Assembly (NCBI GenBank): GCA_903970125.1
Contig: CAJCHW010000167.1
Coordinates: 1-45,958 of the forward strand
Source of the DNA: Chlamydiota bacterium
GTDB taxonomy: Bacteria > Actinomycetota > Thermoleophilia > Solirubrobacterales > Solirubrobacteraceae
DNA: 45,958 nt
Direction: 5' to 3'
Shown: positions 15,733 to 26,325 of the stretch, in pieces
Position numbering within the stretch: the first letter of the stretch is position 1
Layout of the letters: each line of letters opens with the position of its first letter
Program-made: the position numbers and the translations under genes
Notes under the pieces: model-generated
What the model saw: only the letters and a program-made list of their open reading frames with translations
What the model was told of the DNA's origin: nothing
Database searches by the model: none

Positions 15733-17868
15733 TCAGTGGCTTGCGCCGATGCGCTCGTGCACGGCACGCAGCCACCGCGGCGCCCACCAGTTCCAGTCGC
15801 CCAACAAAGCCATCAGTGACGGCACCAGCAGCGCACGCACAATAGCCGCGTCGATTGCCACGGCAACTGCCACTCCAAATCCGAGCTCCTTGATCGACAG
15901 GATGCTCGAGCTCACAAGCGCGCCCATCGCCACGCAGAAAAGGAGCGCCGCGGCTGTGACCAGGCGACCGGTGCGTTGCAGGCCCAATTCGACGGCGGCG
16001 CAGTTGGACAGCCCCGAGTCGTGCGCCTCCTTGATGCGCGCAAGCAGAAACACGCCGTAGTCGCTGGCCATGGCGAATGCAACCGTCAGTAACAGCACAA
16101 GGTTTGACGGCTCCAAGCCGCCGTTTGAGCGGAACTGAAAGAGACCGCCAAGGTGACCATCTTGAAAAGCGAGTACGAGCAGGCCCGTTGTCGCGGCGAG
16201 CGTGAGCAGGTTCATGATGAACGTCTTTATCGGCAACAGCGCCGACCCGGTCATGACAAAGATCGTCAGGAACATCGTCAGCGCCACGAGCAGTAGCGCG
16301 ACGGGCAAATGATCGGACAGGCTGCGCAGCTGGTCTGAGAACCACGCGGTAATGCCTCCTACAGCGGTTGGGAACGGCGCGCGTATCTGCCGAAGTCGCT
16401 TCACGAGCCTTTCGTTGGCGGCGCTGAAGGGGTCGCCGATGGGAGGCAATGTGATCGCCCAGGTTGAGGGCCCGACGTAATTGAGATGCACGCGCGACGG
16501 CTCGCCGCTGACGCTGGCAAGCTTGTCGGCGTACGCTTCGACGATCGTGTCGTCGCGCAAGGGCGCGTGGGCCACGGCGTCGATCGGGACCGCTGGGTCG
16601 GCGGCGAAGTTGCGGGTGAGCGTTTCCTCGACCTGACGCGCGCTCGACGAGGTCGGCAGGATGTTCGTTGAGGCCGGTGTCAGTCCCAAGCGCAAGGTCG
16701 GCGTCGCTACTGCCAGCAACAGCGCTGCGCTCGCGAGCGCGATCGGGCCCGGTCGGCGCATCACAGCACGTGCGAGGCGCGCCCAAAATGCCGCGCTGCG
16801 TTCCGGTGCCGTCGACTCGCGCCGCATCCAGCTCGGCGCGAGCGCATTGACACGCTCGCCGAGTACCACGAGCACCGCGGGCAGCACGGTCAGTGACACC
16901 GCGCCCGCGATCAGCGCCGTGAGCGCGCCAGCGATTCCCATTGAGTACAGAAAGCGCAGCGGGAACACGCACAAAGACGCCATCGCCAGCGCCACCGTGA
17001 GCGAGCTGTAGAGCACCGTGCGCCCCGCGGTCGAAAGCGTGCCGGCGACGGCCGTGCCGATGGCCGCCGTAGGCGTGGCTGCCTGCAACTGCGCGCGCGC
17101 GAGCTCCTCGCGGTAGCGCGAGACCACAAAAAGGCTGTAGTCAATGGCGAGGCCCAGGCCGAGCGCTGTGACAAGGTTCAGCGCGAACACCGACAGACCG
17201 ACGAAACTGTCTGCCACCCGCAGGCTCAAGAACGTTCCGAATACCGTGAACGCGCCCACCAGCAGTGGCAAAAGCGCTGCGACCAAGCCTCTGAAAACCC
17301 ACAACGAGAGCAACAGCAACAGCGGCAGCGCGTATAAGGCTGCCCGCTCCAGGTCAGTGCGCGACCGGTGTGTGAGTTCCTCAAAGACGATGTCCAAGCC
17401 GCTAAATAAGACGTGGTCTGGACGCAGCAGCGGTCGCAGCCGTGCAGCCGCTTGGTACGCGAGTTCGCGGGTTGCAAACGTTGCCATCACGAGCGCGTCG
17501 CGCCCGTTGCGGGACAACAGTTCCGCATTGCCTGAAGCCACAGCGTCGTACGCATGGCGAAAGCCCCTCTGTTCGACCAAAAGCCGCGCGACGCGTTCCT
17601 CGAGCGCATCGTCAGCATCGTTGCCTGCGACTCTCGAGTCCGTCTTGATCAGTGCCACCAGGCCGAGCTCATCTTCGGCGCCGGCGGCGTGTTGGAGCAT
17701 GCGAGTGGCCGCCGCAGTCTGCGAGGACTGGTCTTCGAAGTCCGAAAGCGAGGCCTGCAGCATGTTCACGATCGGTCCGCCCACCGCGATTGCGACCACG
17801 AACACAACGCCTGCAACGGTCAGGACGCGACGCGGGTGCCCGCACGCGAGTTCAGTCAGTCGTCTCAT
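15733..17868 (-). CDS. MMPL-family RND transporter
   Basis: 711 residues from ATG 17868 (MRRLTELACGHPRRVL), a typical MMPL beginning; the open frame upstream reads through the promoter region. Two similar halves: helix 1, a large exported loop (to about residue 175), a block of five helices containing GLGLAIDYSLFVVSRYREEL (the conserved D-Y of helix 4), then helix 7, a second loop, and AFAMASDYGVFLLARIKEAHDS in the matching place. This is the actinobacterial MmpL/HpnN-type plan for moving lipids or drugs across the membrane. Its neighbours, a desaturase and a cyclopropane synthase, make a lipid cargo attractive but do not prove it. A GATAAA hexamer 9 bases before the ATG suggests a leaderless mRNA. 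Confidence 0.9.
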   Translation of the reverse strand: MRRLTELACGHPRRVLTVAGVVFVVAIAVGGPIVNMLQASLSDFEDQSSQTAAATRMLQHAAGAEDELGLVALIKTDSRVAGNDADDALEERVARLLVEQRGFRHAYDAVASGNAELLSRNGRDALVMATFATRELAYQAAARLRPLLRPDHVLFSGLDIVFEELTHRSRTDLERAALYALPLLLLLSLWVFRGLVAALLPLLVGAFTVFGTFLSLRVADSFVGLSVFALNLVTALGLGLAIDYSLFVVSRYREELARAQLQAATPTAAIGTAVAGTLSTAGRTVLYSSLTVALAMASLCVFPLRFLYSMGIAGALTALIAGAVSLTVLPAVLVVLGERVNALAPSWMRRESTAPERSAAFWARLARAVMRRPGPIALASAALLLAVATPTLRLGLTPASTNILPTSSSARQVEETLTRNFAADPAVPIDAVAHAPLRDDTIVEAYADKLASVSGEPSRVHLNYVGPSTWAITLPPIGDPFSAANERLVKRLRQIRAPFPTAVGGITAWFSDQLRSLSDHLPVALLLVALTMFLTIFVMTGSALLPIKTFIMNLLTLAATTGLLVLAFQDGHLGGLFQFRSNGGLEPSNLVLLLTVAFAMASDYGVFLLARIKEAHDSGLSNCAAVELGLQRTGRLVTAAALLFCVAMGALVSSSILSIKELGFGVAVAVAIDAAIVRALLVPSLMALLGDWNWWAPRWLRAVHERIGASH

Positions 17869-17975
17869 AGCGGCACTTTTATCGCAACGCCGATCTTCGA
17901 CTCTCGCGCCCGGGGTGCTGCCCAAGGCAGGACGATCCGTCCCGTGGTAAGGCGGTTTTCGCCCCATGCCGGCTG

Positions 17976-17993
17976 TATACTTGGCTGGTCATC
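17976..17993 (+). promoter_or_regulatory. TATACTTGGCTGGTCATC element before the desaturase
   Basis: TATACT is a good -10 hexamer and overlaps a degenerate palindrome TTGGCTGGTCAT. The first 16 bases match the YceI-MarR intergenic region (35987-36002) at 15 positions. It lies 25 bp before the desaturase GTG. A shared regulator is inference. Confidence 0.4.
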
Positions 17994-18017
17994 AGGACGG
18001 CGCAGCGCGCGCAGCCT

Positions 18018-19067
18018 GTGGCTGATGATCAGCACGCGCCCGTCGACGCGGGCCCCCGCAACTGCCGCGCGCGTGCCCGGAGCAACTCCATTTCGACCAC
18101 GACACCCGTAAGAGTCAGCAGCCCGGCCGCGACAGAGCCGGTCGTAGCGCCTGTCGTGGCGCCGACGCAGGTTGAGGCCAGGCTGCCAGGCCGCTTCGAC
18201 CGAGTGGCGAACGTCCTCGTGATGACGGTTCCACTGCTGCTCGTTGGCTTCGCAGCTTGGCGTGCGTGGGGGGGTGCGCTGCATTGGACCGACCTGGTTG
18301 TGCTCGCGCTGCTCTATACAGCCAGCGGACTCGGAGTGACAGTCGGTTTTCATCGGCTTTTCACGCACCGCAGCTTTAAGACGGGCAAGGTGCTGCGGTT
18401 CGTGTTTGCAGTGCTGGGATCGATGGCGATCGAGGGCCCCCTGATCGAGTGGGTCACCAACCATCGCAAGCACCACCAGTTCTCGGATGCCAGTGGCGAC
18501 CCGCACAGCCCGCACGAGCACGGGCCTGGGCTGCGCGGCGCAGTGGAAGGCTTGACGCATGCCCACCTCGGCTGGATCCTTGTGGGCGACGCCGTGTGTG
18601 AGCCCGCCCGGTACTCCAAAGATCTGCTCGCCGATCCGATTGCACGTTTTGTCGATCGCACCTTTCTGGTCTGGGCGCTGGCAGGCCTCGCACTTGCGTT
18701 CGCGCTCGGCTTCGGCCTCACGGGCACCGTCGCCGGTGGCCTCACGGCGCTGCTGTGGGGTGGCGCGGTGCGCCTCTTCCTGTTGCACCACGCGACCTTC
18801 TCGATCAACTCGCTGTGTCACTATTTCGGTCGTCAGCCGTTTGCCACCGGCGACGAGTCCCGGAACTTAGCCTGGCTGGCAGTGCCGACGCTGGGTGAGG
18901 CTTGGCACAACAACCACCACGCGTTCCCCACGAGCGCGCGCCACGGTGAGCGACGCTGGCAGGTGGACCCGTCGTGGTGGGTGATCAGCCTGATGGCAAA
19001 GACGGGCTTGGCCTGGGATGTCGTGGGTGTCGCCCCCAGCCGCCGCGTCGCCAAGCTGGCGTCCTGA
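18018..19067 (+). CDS. Membrane fatty-acid (acyl-CoA/acyl-lipid) desaturase
   Basis: Di-iron desaturase that introduces a cis double bond, probably delta-9, into acyl chains in the membrane. The three histidine boxes are intact: HRLFTH (about 112-117), HRKHH (149-153) and HNNHH near the C-terminus, with an additional conserved HH in LLHHATFSINSLCH. Four hydrophobic segments lie between them. 349 residues from GTG 18018; the first 55 residues are low-complexity and the true start may be later. It faces the cyclopropane-fatty-acid synthase tail to tail with a 26-bp gap. That enzyme needs unsaturated chains as substrate, so the pair makes biochemical sense. Confidence 0.9.
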   Translation: MADDQHAPVDAGPRNCRARARSNSISTTTPVRVSSPAATEPVVAPVVAPTQVEARLPGRFDRVANVLVMTVPLLLVGFAAWRAWGGALHWTDLVVLALLYTASGLGVTVGFHRLFTHRSFKTGKVLRFVFAVLGSMAIEGPLIEWVTNHRKHHQFSDASGDPHSPHEHGPGLRGAVEGLTHAHLGWILVGDAVCEPARYSKDLLADPIARFVDRTFLVWALAGLALAFALGFGLTGTVAGGLTALLWGGAVRLFLLHHATFSINSLCHYFGRQPFATGDESRNLAWLAVPTLGEAWHNNHHAFPTSARHGERRWQVDPSWWVISLMAKTGLAWDVVGVAPSRRVAKLAS

Positions 19068-19093
19068 CGGCGCGCCAGGATGCTCACGACAGC

Positions 19094-20323
19094 TCATGCG
19101 CCCGAGGATTTCGGGCGGCGCGCACGCACCTGGTACACGGCCGTAAAGCCGGTTTCAAAGCCGAGCTGCGCAGCGCGCAGATAAAGCCGCCAAACGCGGG
19201 TGCGTTCAGCCCCGGCGAGCCGCCGCGCCTCGTCCAGATGTTCATCCAAACGCCGCGACCACTCTTTGAGGGTGAGCGCGTAGTCGGTTGTAAAGCCCTC
19301 AACGTGCTCGCTGACCAGGCCCGCGCGCTCGAGCGCAAGCTGGATCCGCGAGAGGTACAGGGGCTCACCGTCAGGGAAGACGTACCGTTCGGTGAAGGGG
19401 TCGTCGCTGCCGTCGTAGTCCGCCATCAGCGCGGCGATGCCGTGGTTGAGCAAAAGGCCGCCCGGCTCAAGCAGTGATGCCAGGATGCGCGCGTATTCGT
19501 CGATCCTGCTCTCACCCACGTGCTCGACCATGCCGATGCTTGAGATTGCGTCAAACGAGGTTCCGGAGAGCTCGCGGTAGTCGGCGACTGCAATCTCTAC
19601 GGAGTCCGCTACGCCGGCCTCCGCCACGCGCTTGCGCGCAAGCTCTGCTTGAGACTGCGACAGCGTGATGCCCAACACGCTCACGCCGTGGTTTTTGGCG
19701 GCGTGGATCGCGAAGCTGCCCCAGCCGCAGCCGACATCGAGCACGCGCTGGCCAGGTTTGAGTGCGAGCTTGGTTGCGATCAGCTCGAGCTTTGCTTGTT
19801 GCGCTTGCTCAAGCGTGTGCGCCCCGCGTGAGTAGACCGCGCAGCTGTATGTCATTGAGCTGTCCAAAAACAGCGCAAAGAAGTCGTTGCCGACCTCGTA
19901 GTGGTAGCGGACAGCCTCGGCGTCGCGCTGACGGCTGTGGCGCTCGCCCCGCAGTACGAGCTCCAGATCGGGCCGCTGTGGCACGCCGGCCGGCAGCGCC
20001 GCCACGCTCGCCGCAACGAGCAGCCGCATCCGGTCGGCGGTCCCAACCGGGGGCGGGTCAAACGAGTCGACCACGCCGAACGCGGCATCGAGGTCGTCGG
20101 CATCGAGCGAACCTTCGACGTAGGCGCGCCCCAGCCCAAGACGCCCGGGCGAGCGCAGCACCTGTGCCACGGCGAGCGGCGAGCGCAGCTCGAACACAGG
20201 CGCATCGGCGGCGGTTGTGGCTCGCAGCATCGAGCCGTCCCAGAAGCGCACGTGGAACGGGCGCACCGGCAACGATCGCCGCAGCGATCGTCGCAGAGGT
20301 GCGGTCAGAACCTGCTCATACAT
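19094..20323 (-). CDS. Cyclopropane-fatty-acyl-phospholipid synthase family methyltransferase
   Basis: SAM-dependent enzyme that methylenates or methylates double bonds of membrane phospholipid acyl chains. 409 residues, the usual size of the long form. N-terminal lipid-recognition domain (residues 1-120), then HYEVGNDFF (141-149), MTYSCAVY (157-164), SAM site VLDVGCGWGSFA (194-205), GITLSQSQ, DYRE, and MVEHVG, all CFA signatures. It converges on the desaturase. The product (cyclopropane or methyl-branched chain) cannot be told from sequence. The short region upstream of the ATG contains TTGACT 16 bases before the start but no clear -10. Confidence 0.9.
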   Translation of the reverse strand: MYEQVLTAPLRRSLRRSLPVRPFHVRFWDGSMLRATTAADAPVFELRSPLAVAQVLRSPGRLGLGRAYVEGSLDADDLDAAFGVVDSFDPPPVGTADRMRLLVAASVAALPAGVPQRPDLELVLRGERHSRQRDAEAVRYHYEVGNDFFALFLDSSMTYSCAVYSRGAHTLEQAQQAKLELIATKLALKPGQRVLDVGCGWGSFAIHAAKNHGVSVLGITLSQSQAELARKRVAEAGVADSVEIAVADYRELSGTSFDAISSIGMVEHVGESRIDEYARILASLLEPGGLLLNHGIAALMADYDGSDDPFTERYVFPDGEPLYLSRIQLALERAGLVSEHVEGFTTDYALTLKEWSRRLDEHLDEARRLAGAERTRVWRLYLRAAQLGFETGFTAVYQVRARRPKSSGA

Positions 20324-20378
20324 CGCAGGCAGTCAAGCATGTTGGCCGCGTATCGTGCGTGGCCGGCTGCCGTAGCGC

Positions 20379-20403
20379 GCCAGCCGAAGGGCTATCGGCT
20401 GGC
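20379..20403 (-). terminator. Hairpin with the stop codon of the histone-like gene in its loop
   Basis: Perfect 9-bp stem GCCAGCCGA/TCGGCTGGC with a 7-base loop; the TAG stop of the minus-strand gene (20394-20392) is in the loop. There is no T-run downstream. It is a candidate terminator or 3'-end stabiliser for the basic-protein mRNA. Confidence 0.45.
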
Positions 20404-20943
20404 AGTGCCCTTGCTCGCCTTGGCCTTGGGCGCGCTTGCACGGGTGCGTGCCGATGTGGTGCTCGCCTTGGCCTTGGTCGCGGTGGACGAGCTGCGCGGA
20501 GAGCTTGACTTACTCGTTGTCTTGGATGCCGGTTTGGCCGCTGCCTTGCCTGCAGGTTTGCGTGCCGGCTTGCCCGTCACCTTGGCGGCTGCCTTGCCGG
20601 CTGCCTTGCGCACCGGCTTGGCTTGAGGACGATTGGCGCTCAGCAGCTTCTGGGCCTGCTCGAAGTCGCTCTGGAGCGTGGTCGTTAGCTTGCCGGCGCT
20701 GCGACGCGCGCTCTCCAGGAACGTGCGTAGGTCCTTGTACAGCTCGCGGGCATCGCGGGTGTGGTTGGCCTTCGTGTTTGTGCGCAGGGCCGCAAGCGCG
20801 TCGGCCGCTGTGTCAATTGACTTGGCCAGGCGCTTTAGTGCGGCGGGCTCGGGGAACGCGGCGCTTGCGCGCGACGCGGCAGATGAACGACTGGGGCGGG
20901 CGGCGCGCGATGAGCGCGACGCAGGCTTCTTGGTTGGTGGCAT
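20392..20943 (-). CDS. Histone-H1-like basic protein with a Lys/Ala/Ser-rich tail
   Basis: 183 residues. ATG 20943 has AGGAG 7 bases upstream; an in-frame TTG lies one codon earlier. Three parts: a basic Ser/Arg-rich N-terminus (1-30), a helical middle (about 32-100) with heptad-like spacing, and a tail (about 105-183) of repeated K-P-A-G-K-A-A-A-K type units. Such tails bind DNA non-specifically, as in actinobacterial HupB tails, AlgP and histone-H1-like proteins. The middle is not the HU fold, so it is not a HupB orthologue. A nucleoid-associated role is likely; the helical part could also be phasin-like. It lies downstream of nadE on the same strand, 100 bp away. Confidence 0.75.
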   Translation of the reverse strand: MPPTKKPASRSSRAARPSRSSAASRASAAFPEPAALKRLAKSIDTAADALAALRTNTKANHTRDARELYKDLRTFLESARRSAGKLTTTLQSDFEQAQKLLSANRPQAKPVRKAAGKAAAKVTGKPARKPAGKAAAKPASKTTSKSSSPRSSSTATKAKASTTSARTRASAPKAKASKGTASR

Positions 20944-21043
20944 CAATGCTCCTGCAGTGCGAGGACGGGGACGCGGAACACTCTATCCGAGCGATCAACC
21001 CAGGCGTCGCCGCTGGCAGGGTGCCGGTGAGTGAGCGCGGGTG

Positions 21044-23065
<2,022 letters not shown>

Positions 23066-23173
23066 AAACCCCTGTCGGTGCAGCGCGCCGAACTGACCAG
23101 CCGGGTCGCGGGACGCGGCTAGTGTGGACGTCTCGAATGGTTCGGGGTGTGCTGGAGTGGCCGTGGTGGGCCA

Positions 23174-23932
23174 CTATAGGGGCTGATCTCGCGTGCGCCG
23201 ATGTTGCTTGAGGCCGTGCACCCGCTGGCGGCGGTGGGCCTCATCGGCCAGCGCGCATACCTCGGCAGCGCTCGAGGCGAAGCGCAGCCGCGCGAGGTCA
23301 TCGGAGTCGATGCGGCGATCGGCCAGCGCCGATGCACTCAGCCACTGAACCAGTCCCTGCCAGTCCTGCCTGTCGAGCAAGATCGCCGGGAAGTGGTGGA
23401 TCTTTTCGGTCTGGATCAAGGTGAGCGCTTCAAAGAGCTCGTCGAGGGTGCCGAAACCTCCCGGGCCGATCACGAAGGCGCACGCGTAGCGCACGAACAT
23501 GACCTTGCGCGCAAAGAAGTGGCGAAAGCGCAGGTCGATGTCCAGGTACTGGTTCGGCTTCTGCTCATGCGGCAGCTCAATGTTGCACCCCACCGACAGC
23601 GCGCCGGCGTCGCGTGCCCCCCGGTTGGCCGCCTCCATCAGGCCGGGGCCGCCGCCGGTGATGATCGCGTAACCGGCGCGACCCAGGTGCGCCGCGACCT
23701 CGCGCACCAGCTTGTAGTTCGGATGATCCGGCGGCGTCCTGGCCGAGCCAAAGACCGTGACCGAGCGCGTCAGTCCTGCGAGCGCGGCAAACCCGGAGGC
23801 GAACTCGGCCGCGATGTCGCGGATGCGCTCGGCGTCGGCGTTGCGGACGTCGGGCGGCTCATCGCCAAGCCACGTAAACAACTCCTCGTCAAAGGTTTGG
23901 GCGACTCCTCGTGGGTGGTCATGCGGCGCCAC
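23174..23932 (-). CDS. LOG-family nucleotide 5'-monophosphate phosphoribohydrolase
   Basis: Rossmann-fold LOG/TIGR00730-type protein, 252 residues from GTG 23932. Signatures: VTVFGSART, ITGGGPGLMEAANRGARDAG, GCNIELPHEQ and PGGFGTLDELFEALTLIQT (the PGGxGTxxE motif). Family enzymes split AMP-like nucleotides, or cytokinin precursors, into base and ribose-5-phosphate. This is the larger bacterial type, so nucleotide salvage is likelier than hormone making. It ends in TAG 108 bp before nadE and in the same reading frame. The TACTCT hexamer 6 bases before the GTG suggests a leaderless transcript; the pair is probably one operon. Confidence 0.88.
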   Translation of the reverse strand: MAPHDHPRGVAQTFDEELFTWLGDEPPDVRNADAERIRDIAAEFASGFAALAGLTRSVTVFGSARTPPDHPNYKLVREVAAHLGRAGYAIITGGGPGLMEAANRGARDAGALSVGCNIELPHEQKPNQYLDIDLRFRHFFARKVMFVRYACAFVIGPGGFGTLDELFEALTLIQTEKIHHFPAILLDRQDWQGLVQWLSASALADRRIDSDDLARLRFASSAAEVCALADEAHRRQRVHGLKQHRRTRDQPL

Positions 23933-24032
23933 CGGGCAAGAGTAATCGGCCGCGTACGCGGTCGGCGGCTCAGTCCTGCGGCCGGGCGACTAGCCTTTGT
24001 GACCGCGTGCGCGGCCCCAACGGAGAGCCCCA

Positions 24033-26228
24033 TTGAGTTCTGTGCCACCGGCACCCCCCGGGGGGCCGGGAGAATCGTCGGAGTCGACGACACCGTCAAA
24101 CTCAGAGGCCGAGCCCACCGCGACCCCTCAGGCACAACCGACAGTCGGATGGAAGAGTCCCTCGGAGTCCAAGCCCGATCCGACGCCTGAGCCCGAGCCC
24201 ACGCTGCCGGCGCCGCCACCGGCGGCGGCCGCGCCGCATCCGCCCGCCCGCCCCGCGCCGCCACAGCCGGCGCCGGCTGCTGACACACCGAAGCCAGCGG
24301 CGGATACACCGAAGCCAGCGGCGGACACACCGAAGCCAGCCGCCGAGACGCCGGTCACCGGTACGCCGGCTGCGCCGACGGCAGCGGCGCAACCCCAACC
24401 GCAACCGCCTGCAGCGCCGACACCGCGCGCGGGGACACCCCCGCCACCACGGGTGCCACCACCCCCGCCGGTGTTGCCCGCGCCGGAGCCACCTCACGAG
24501 GGTCGTGCGATGGTCGTGCGCTTTCTACTCGGGGCGCTCGTGGTCGTGCTGCTCGCCGGTGCGGGCACTGCGGTGCTCGCGCTAGGCGAGGTCAACAAGG
24601 TCGTTGAAGCGTTGCGCCAGAGCAAGCCGGTCGAGCTTCCCGCGGACACGCTTGCGCCGACCACGGCGGGTGGCCCGGAGACGCTGCTGTTCGTTGGCAA
24701 CGACGAACGCCCGCCGCCAAAGGACAATCCATACGGCGCGGTTGCGCCGCACTCCAACGAGATGCTGCTCGTGCGCATCGATCCCAGCCGGCCCACGATC
24801 TCGATGCTCTCGATCCCGCGCGAGCTTCAGGTCACCTTCACGTCCCCCGACGGCGAAGTGATCACAAATCGCTTCAACTCCGCCTACACGTTCGGTTACG
24901 AGGAGGGTGGCGGCACCTCTGGCGGAGTGAAGCTGATGCTCAACACGATCAAGCGCGTGCTCGGTGTCACGGTCAACCACGTCTTCATCACGAACTTCCC
25001 CAAGTTCAAGCGCGCGGTCAACGAAATGGGTTGTGTCTACATGATGGTCGACAGGCGCTACTACCACGTCAATGAACCGGGCGGGGAACAGTATTTTGAA
25101 ATCAACCTCCAGCCCGGCTACCAGCGGATGTGCGGCGAGCAAGCGTTGGAATTCGTGGCCAACCGCCATGAAGACACCTCGCTCACCCGCGACGCCCGCG
25201 ACCAGCGCTTCCTGTTTGCCGTCAAGGGCGAGTACGGGCCGTCGGCGCTGGAAAAGCGCGAAAAGTTCGAGCGTATTTTCGGCAAGGCGGTGCAGACCGA
25301 CAGCGCGCTGCATGGCTCCGATCAGGTGCTGCAGCTACTCGAGCTGCTGGCGGAATCGGCAGGCAAGCCCGTGCGCCAGGTGCCGTTCCACGTCAACCTG
25401 TTTCCCACCTACGACACGGCGTCCGAACAGCAGATCGAAGAAGCCGTGCACTCGTTTGAGACCGGCACCTCGGCGATCCCGCAGCGCGCGCTAAACCACG
25501 CGATCCACACCGCGGTCAGCCGCGGCCGACGCGGGCACAGGTCGACGGCGCCCGGAATGTCGCTCACGCCATCCTCAACCTGGCAACAGGCGCAGGCGAT
25601 CGCGCCGACGCTGCCAATCGCGGTGGAGGCGCCGCGCTACCAGTTCACCACCGCTGCATCCCCTGCGGATCTGGTGCACCGCTACGACATTCACGGGCCG
25701 CACGGGCGCCACCTTCCCTCCTACGTGATCGTTATCGCTCACGGCGGGCTGGGCGAATACTACGACGTCGAGGGCAGCACCTGGACGGATCCGCCGGCTC
25801 TTTCCGACCCCAACGCACAGATCCATTTCGGGTCGCGCACATACGGGCTCTTTTACGATGGAGAACACGTCAAGACGATCGCGTGGCACGAAGGCGAAGC
25901 GGTCTACTGGATCGAAAACACGCTCACCAACGGCGTCTCGCCGGAAGACATGGTGGCGCTGGCCAGCCAGACGGTGCCCGTAAGTCAGCACACTGGGCAC
26001 CTGGCTGCGACGCGCGCGGTCCACTTGAAGGGATTCGTACTTCCGCCCCGCTCGGCAGACGTCACAGGGCTCAGGGAAAAGATCGGCGCGGGCGCTGCGT
26101 TTGTGGTGATCATTGCGCTCGGATTCATGGCGCTACTGCTTTTTCGCAGGCGGCGTGAGCTTGCGCAACTGCGCGAGCAGGTGGGGGTTGCCTTGGCAGT
26201 GGACGCGCGCGCGCGGATCACTCGCTGA
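24033..26228 (+). CDS. LytR-CpsA-Psr (LCP) family protein with Pro-rich head and extra C-terminal domain
   Basis: Membrane enzyme family that attaches polymers such as teichoic acids or arabinogalactan to peptidoglycan. 731 residues from TTG 24033, with GGAGAG 7 bases upstream. Residues 1-160 are a cytoplasmic Pro/Ala-rich region containing three DTPKPAA repeats. One membrane helix (about 163-187) is followed by the LCP domain (about 215-400): LLFVGNDERP, MLLVRIDPSRPTISMLSIPRELQV, FITNFPKFKRAVNEMGCVYMMVD, and EFVANRHEDTSLTRDARDQR with the conserved Arg residues. A second exported domain (about 540-680) and a second membrane helix (about 690-710) follow, so both ends are cytoplasmic. This extra domain is not part of usual LCP proteins. 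Confidence 0.85.
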   Translation: MSSVPPAPPGGPGESSESTTPSNSEAEPTATPQAQPTVGWKSPSESKPDPTPEPEPTLPAPPPAAAAPHPPARPAPPQPAPAADTPKPAADTPKPAADTPKPAAETPVTGTPAAPTAAAQPQPQPPAAPTPRAGTPPPPRVPPPPPVLPAPEPPHEGRAMVVRFLLGALVVVLLAGAGTAVLALGEVNKVVEALRQSKPVELPADTLAPTTAGGPETLLFVGNDERPPPKDNPYGAVAPHSNEMLLVRIDPSRPTISMLSIPRELQVTFTSPDGEVITNRFNSAYTFGYEEGGGTSGGVKLMLNTIKRVLGVTVNHVFITNFPKFKRAVNEMGCVYMMVDRRYYHVNEPGGEQYFEINLQPGYQRMCGEQALEFVANRHEDTSLTRDARDQRFLFAVKGEYGPSALEKREKFERIFGKAVQTDSALHGSDQVLQLLELLAESAGKPVRQVPFHVNLFPTYDTASEQQIEEAVHSFETGTSAIPQRALNHAIHTAVSRGRRGHRSTAPGMSLTPSSTWQQAQAIAPTLPIAVEAPRYQFTTAASPADLVHRYDIHGPHGRHLPSYVIVIAHGGLGEYYDVEGSTWTDPPALSDPNAQIHFGSRTYGLFYDGEHVKTIAWHEGEAVYWIENTLTNGVSPEDMVALASQTVPVSQHTGHLAATRAVHLKGFVLPPRSADVTGLREKIGAGAAFVVIIALGFMALLLFRRRRELAQLREQVGVALAVDARARITR
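24282..24344 (+). repeat. Three 21-bp tandem repeats encoding DTPKPAA
   Basis: Units start at 24282, 24303 and 24324 and differ at only a few bases, encoding DTPKPAA each time. They lie in the Pro-rich cytoplasmic head of the LCP protein. Copy number could vary between strains by slippage. Confidence 0.85.
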
Positions 26229-26325
26229 CGACTGTCACCGTGAGGCCGTCGTCCCACGGGCCGCCCGTGATCTGGCCAGGCCGGCCAAACTGGTGTGGTC
26301 AGGCCGGTAGCATCAGCACGAGATC

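Noticed and set aside
15689-16972. Minus-strand 427-codon frame inside the MMPL gene
   Set aside because: Overlaps the MMPL gene in another frame and encodes an Arg-rich product with no motif.
26229-26325. TPP riboswitch before thiO
   Set aside because: TGATCTGG matches part of the TPP consensus, but the CTGAGA element and the distal GCG-AGGGA side are not visible and the space is short.
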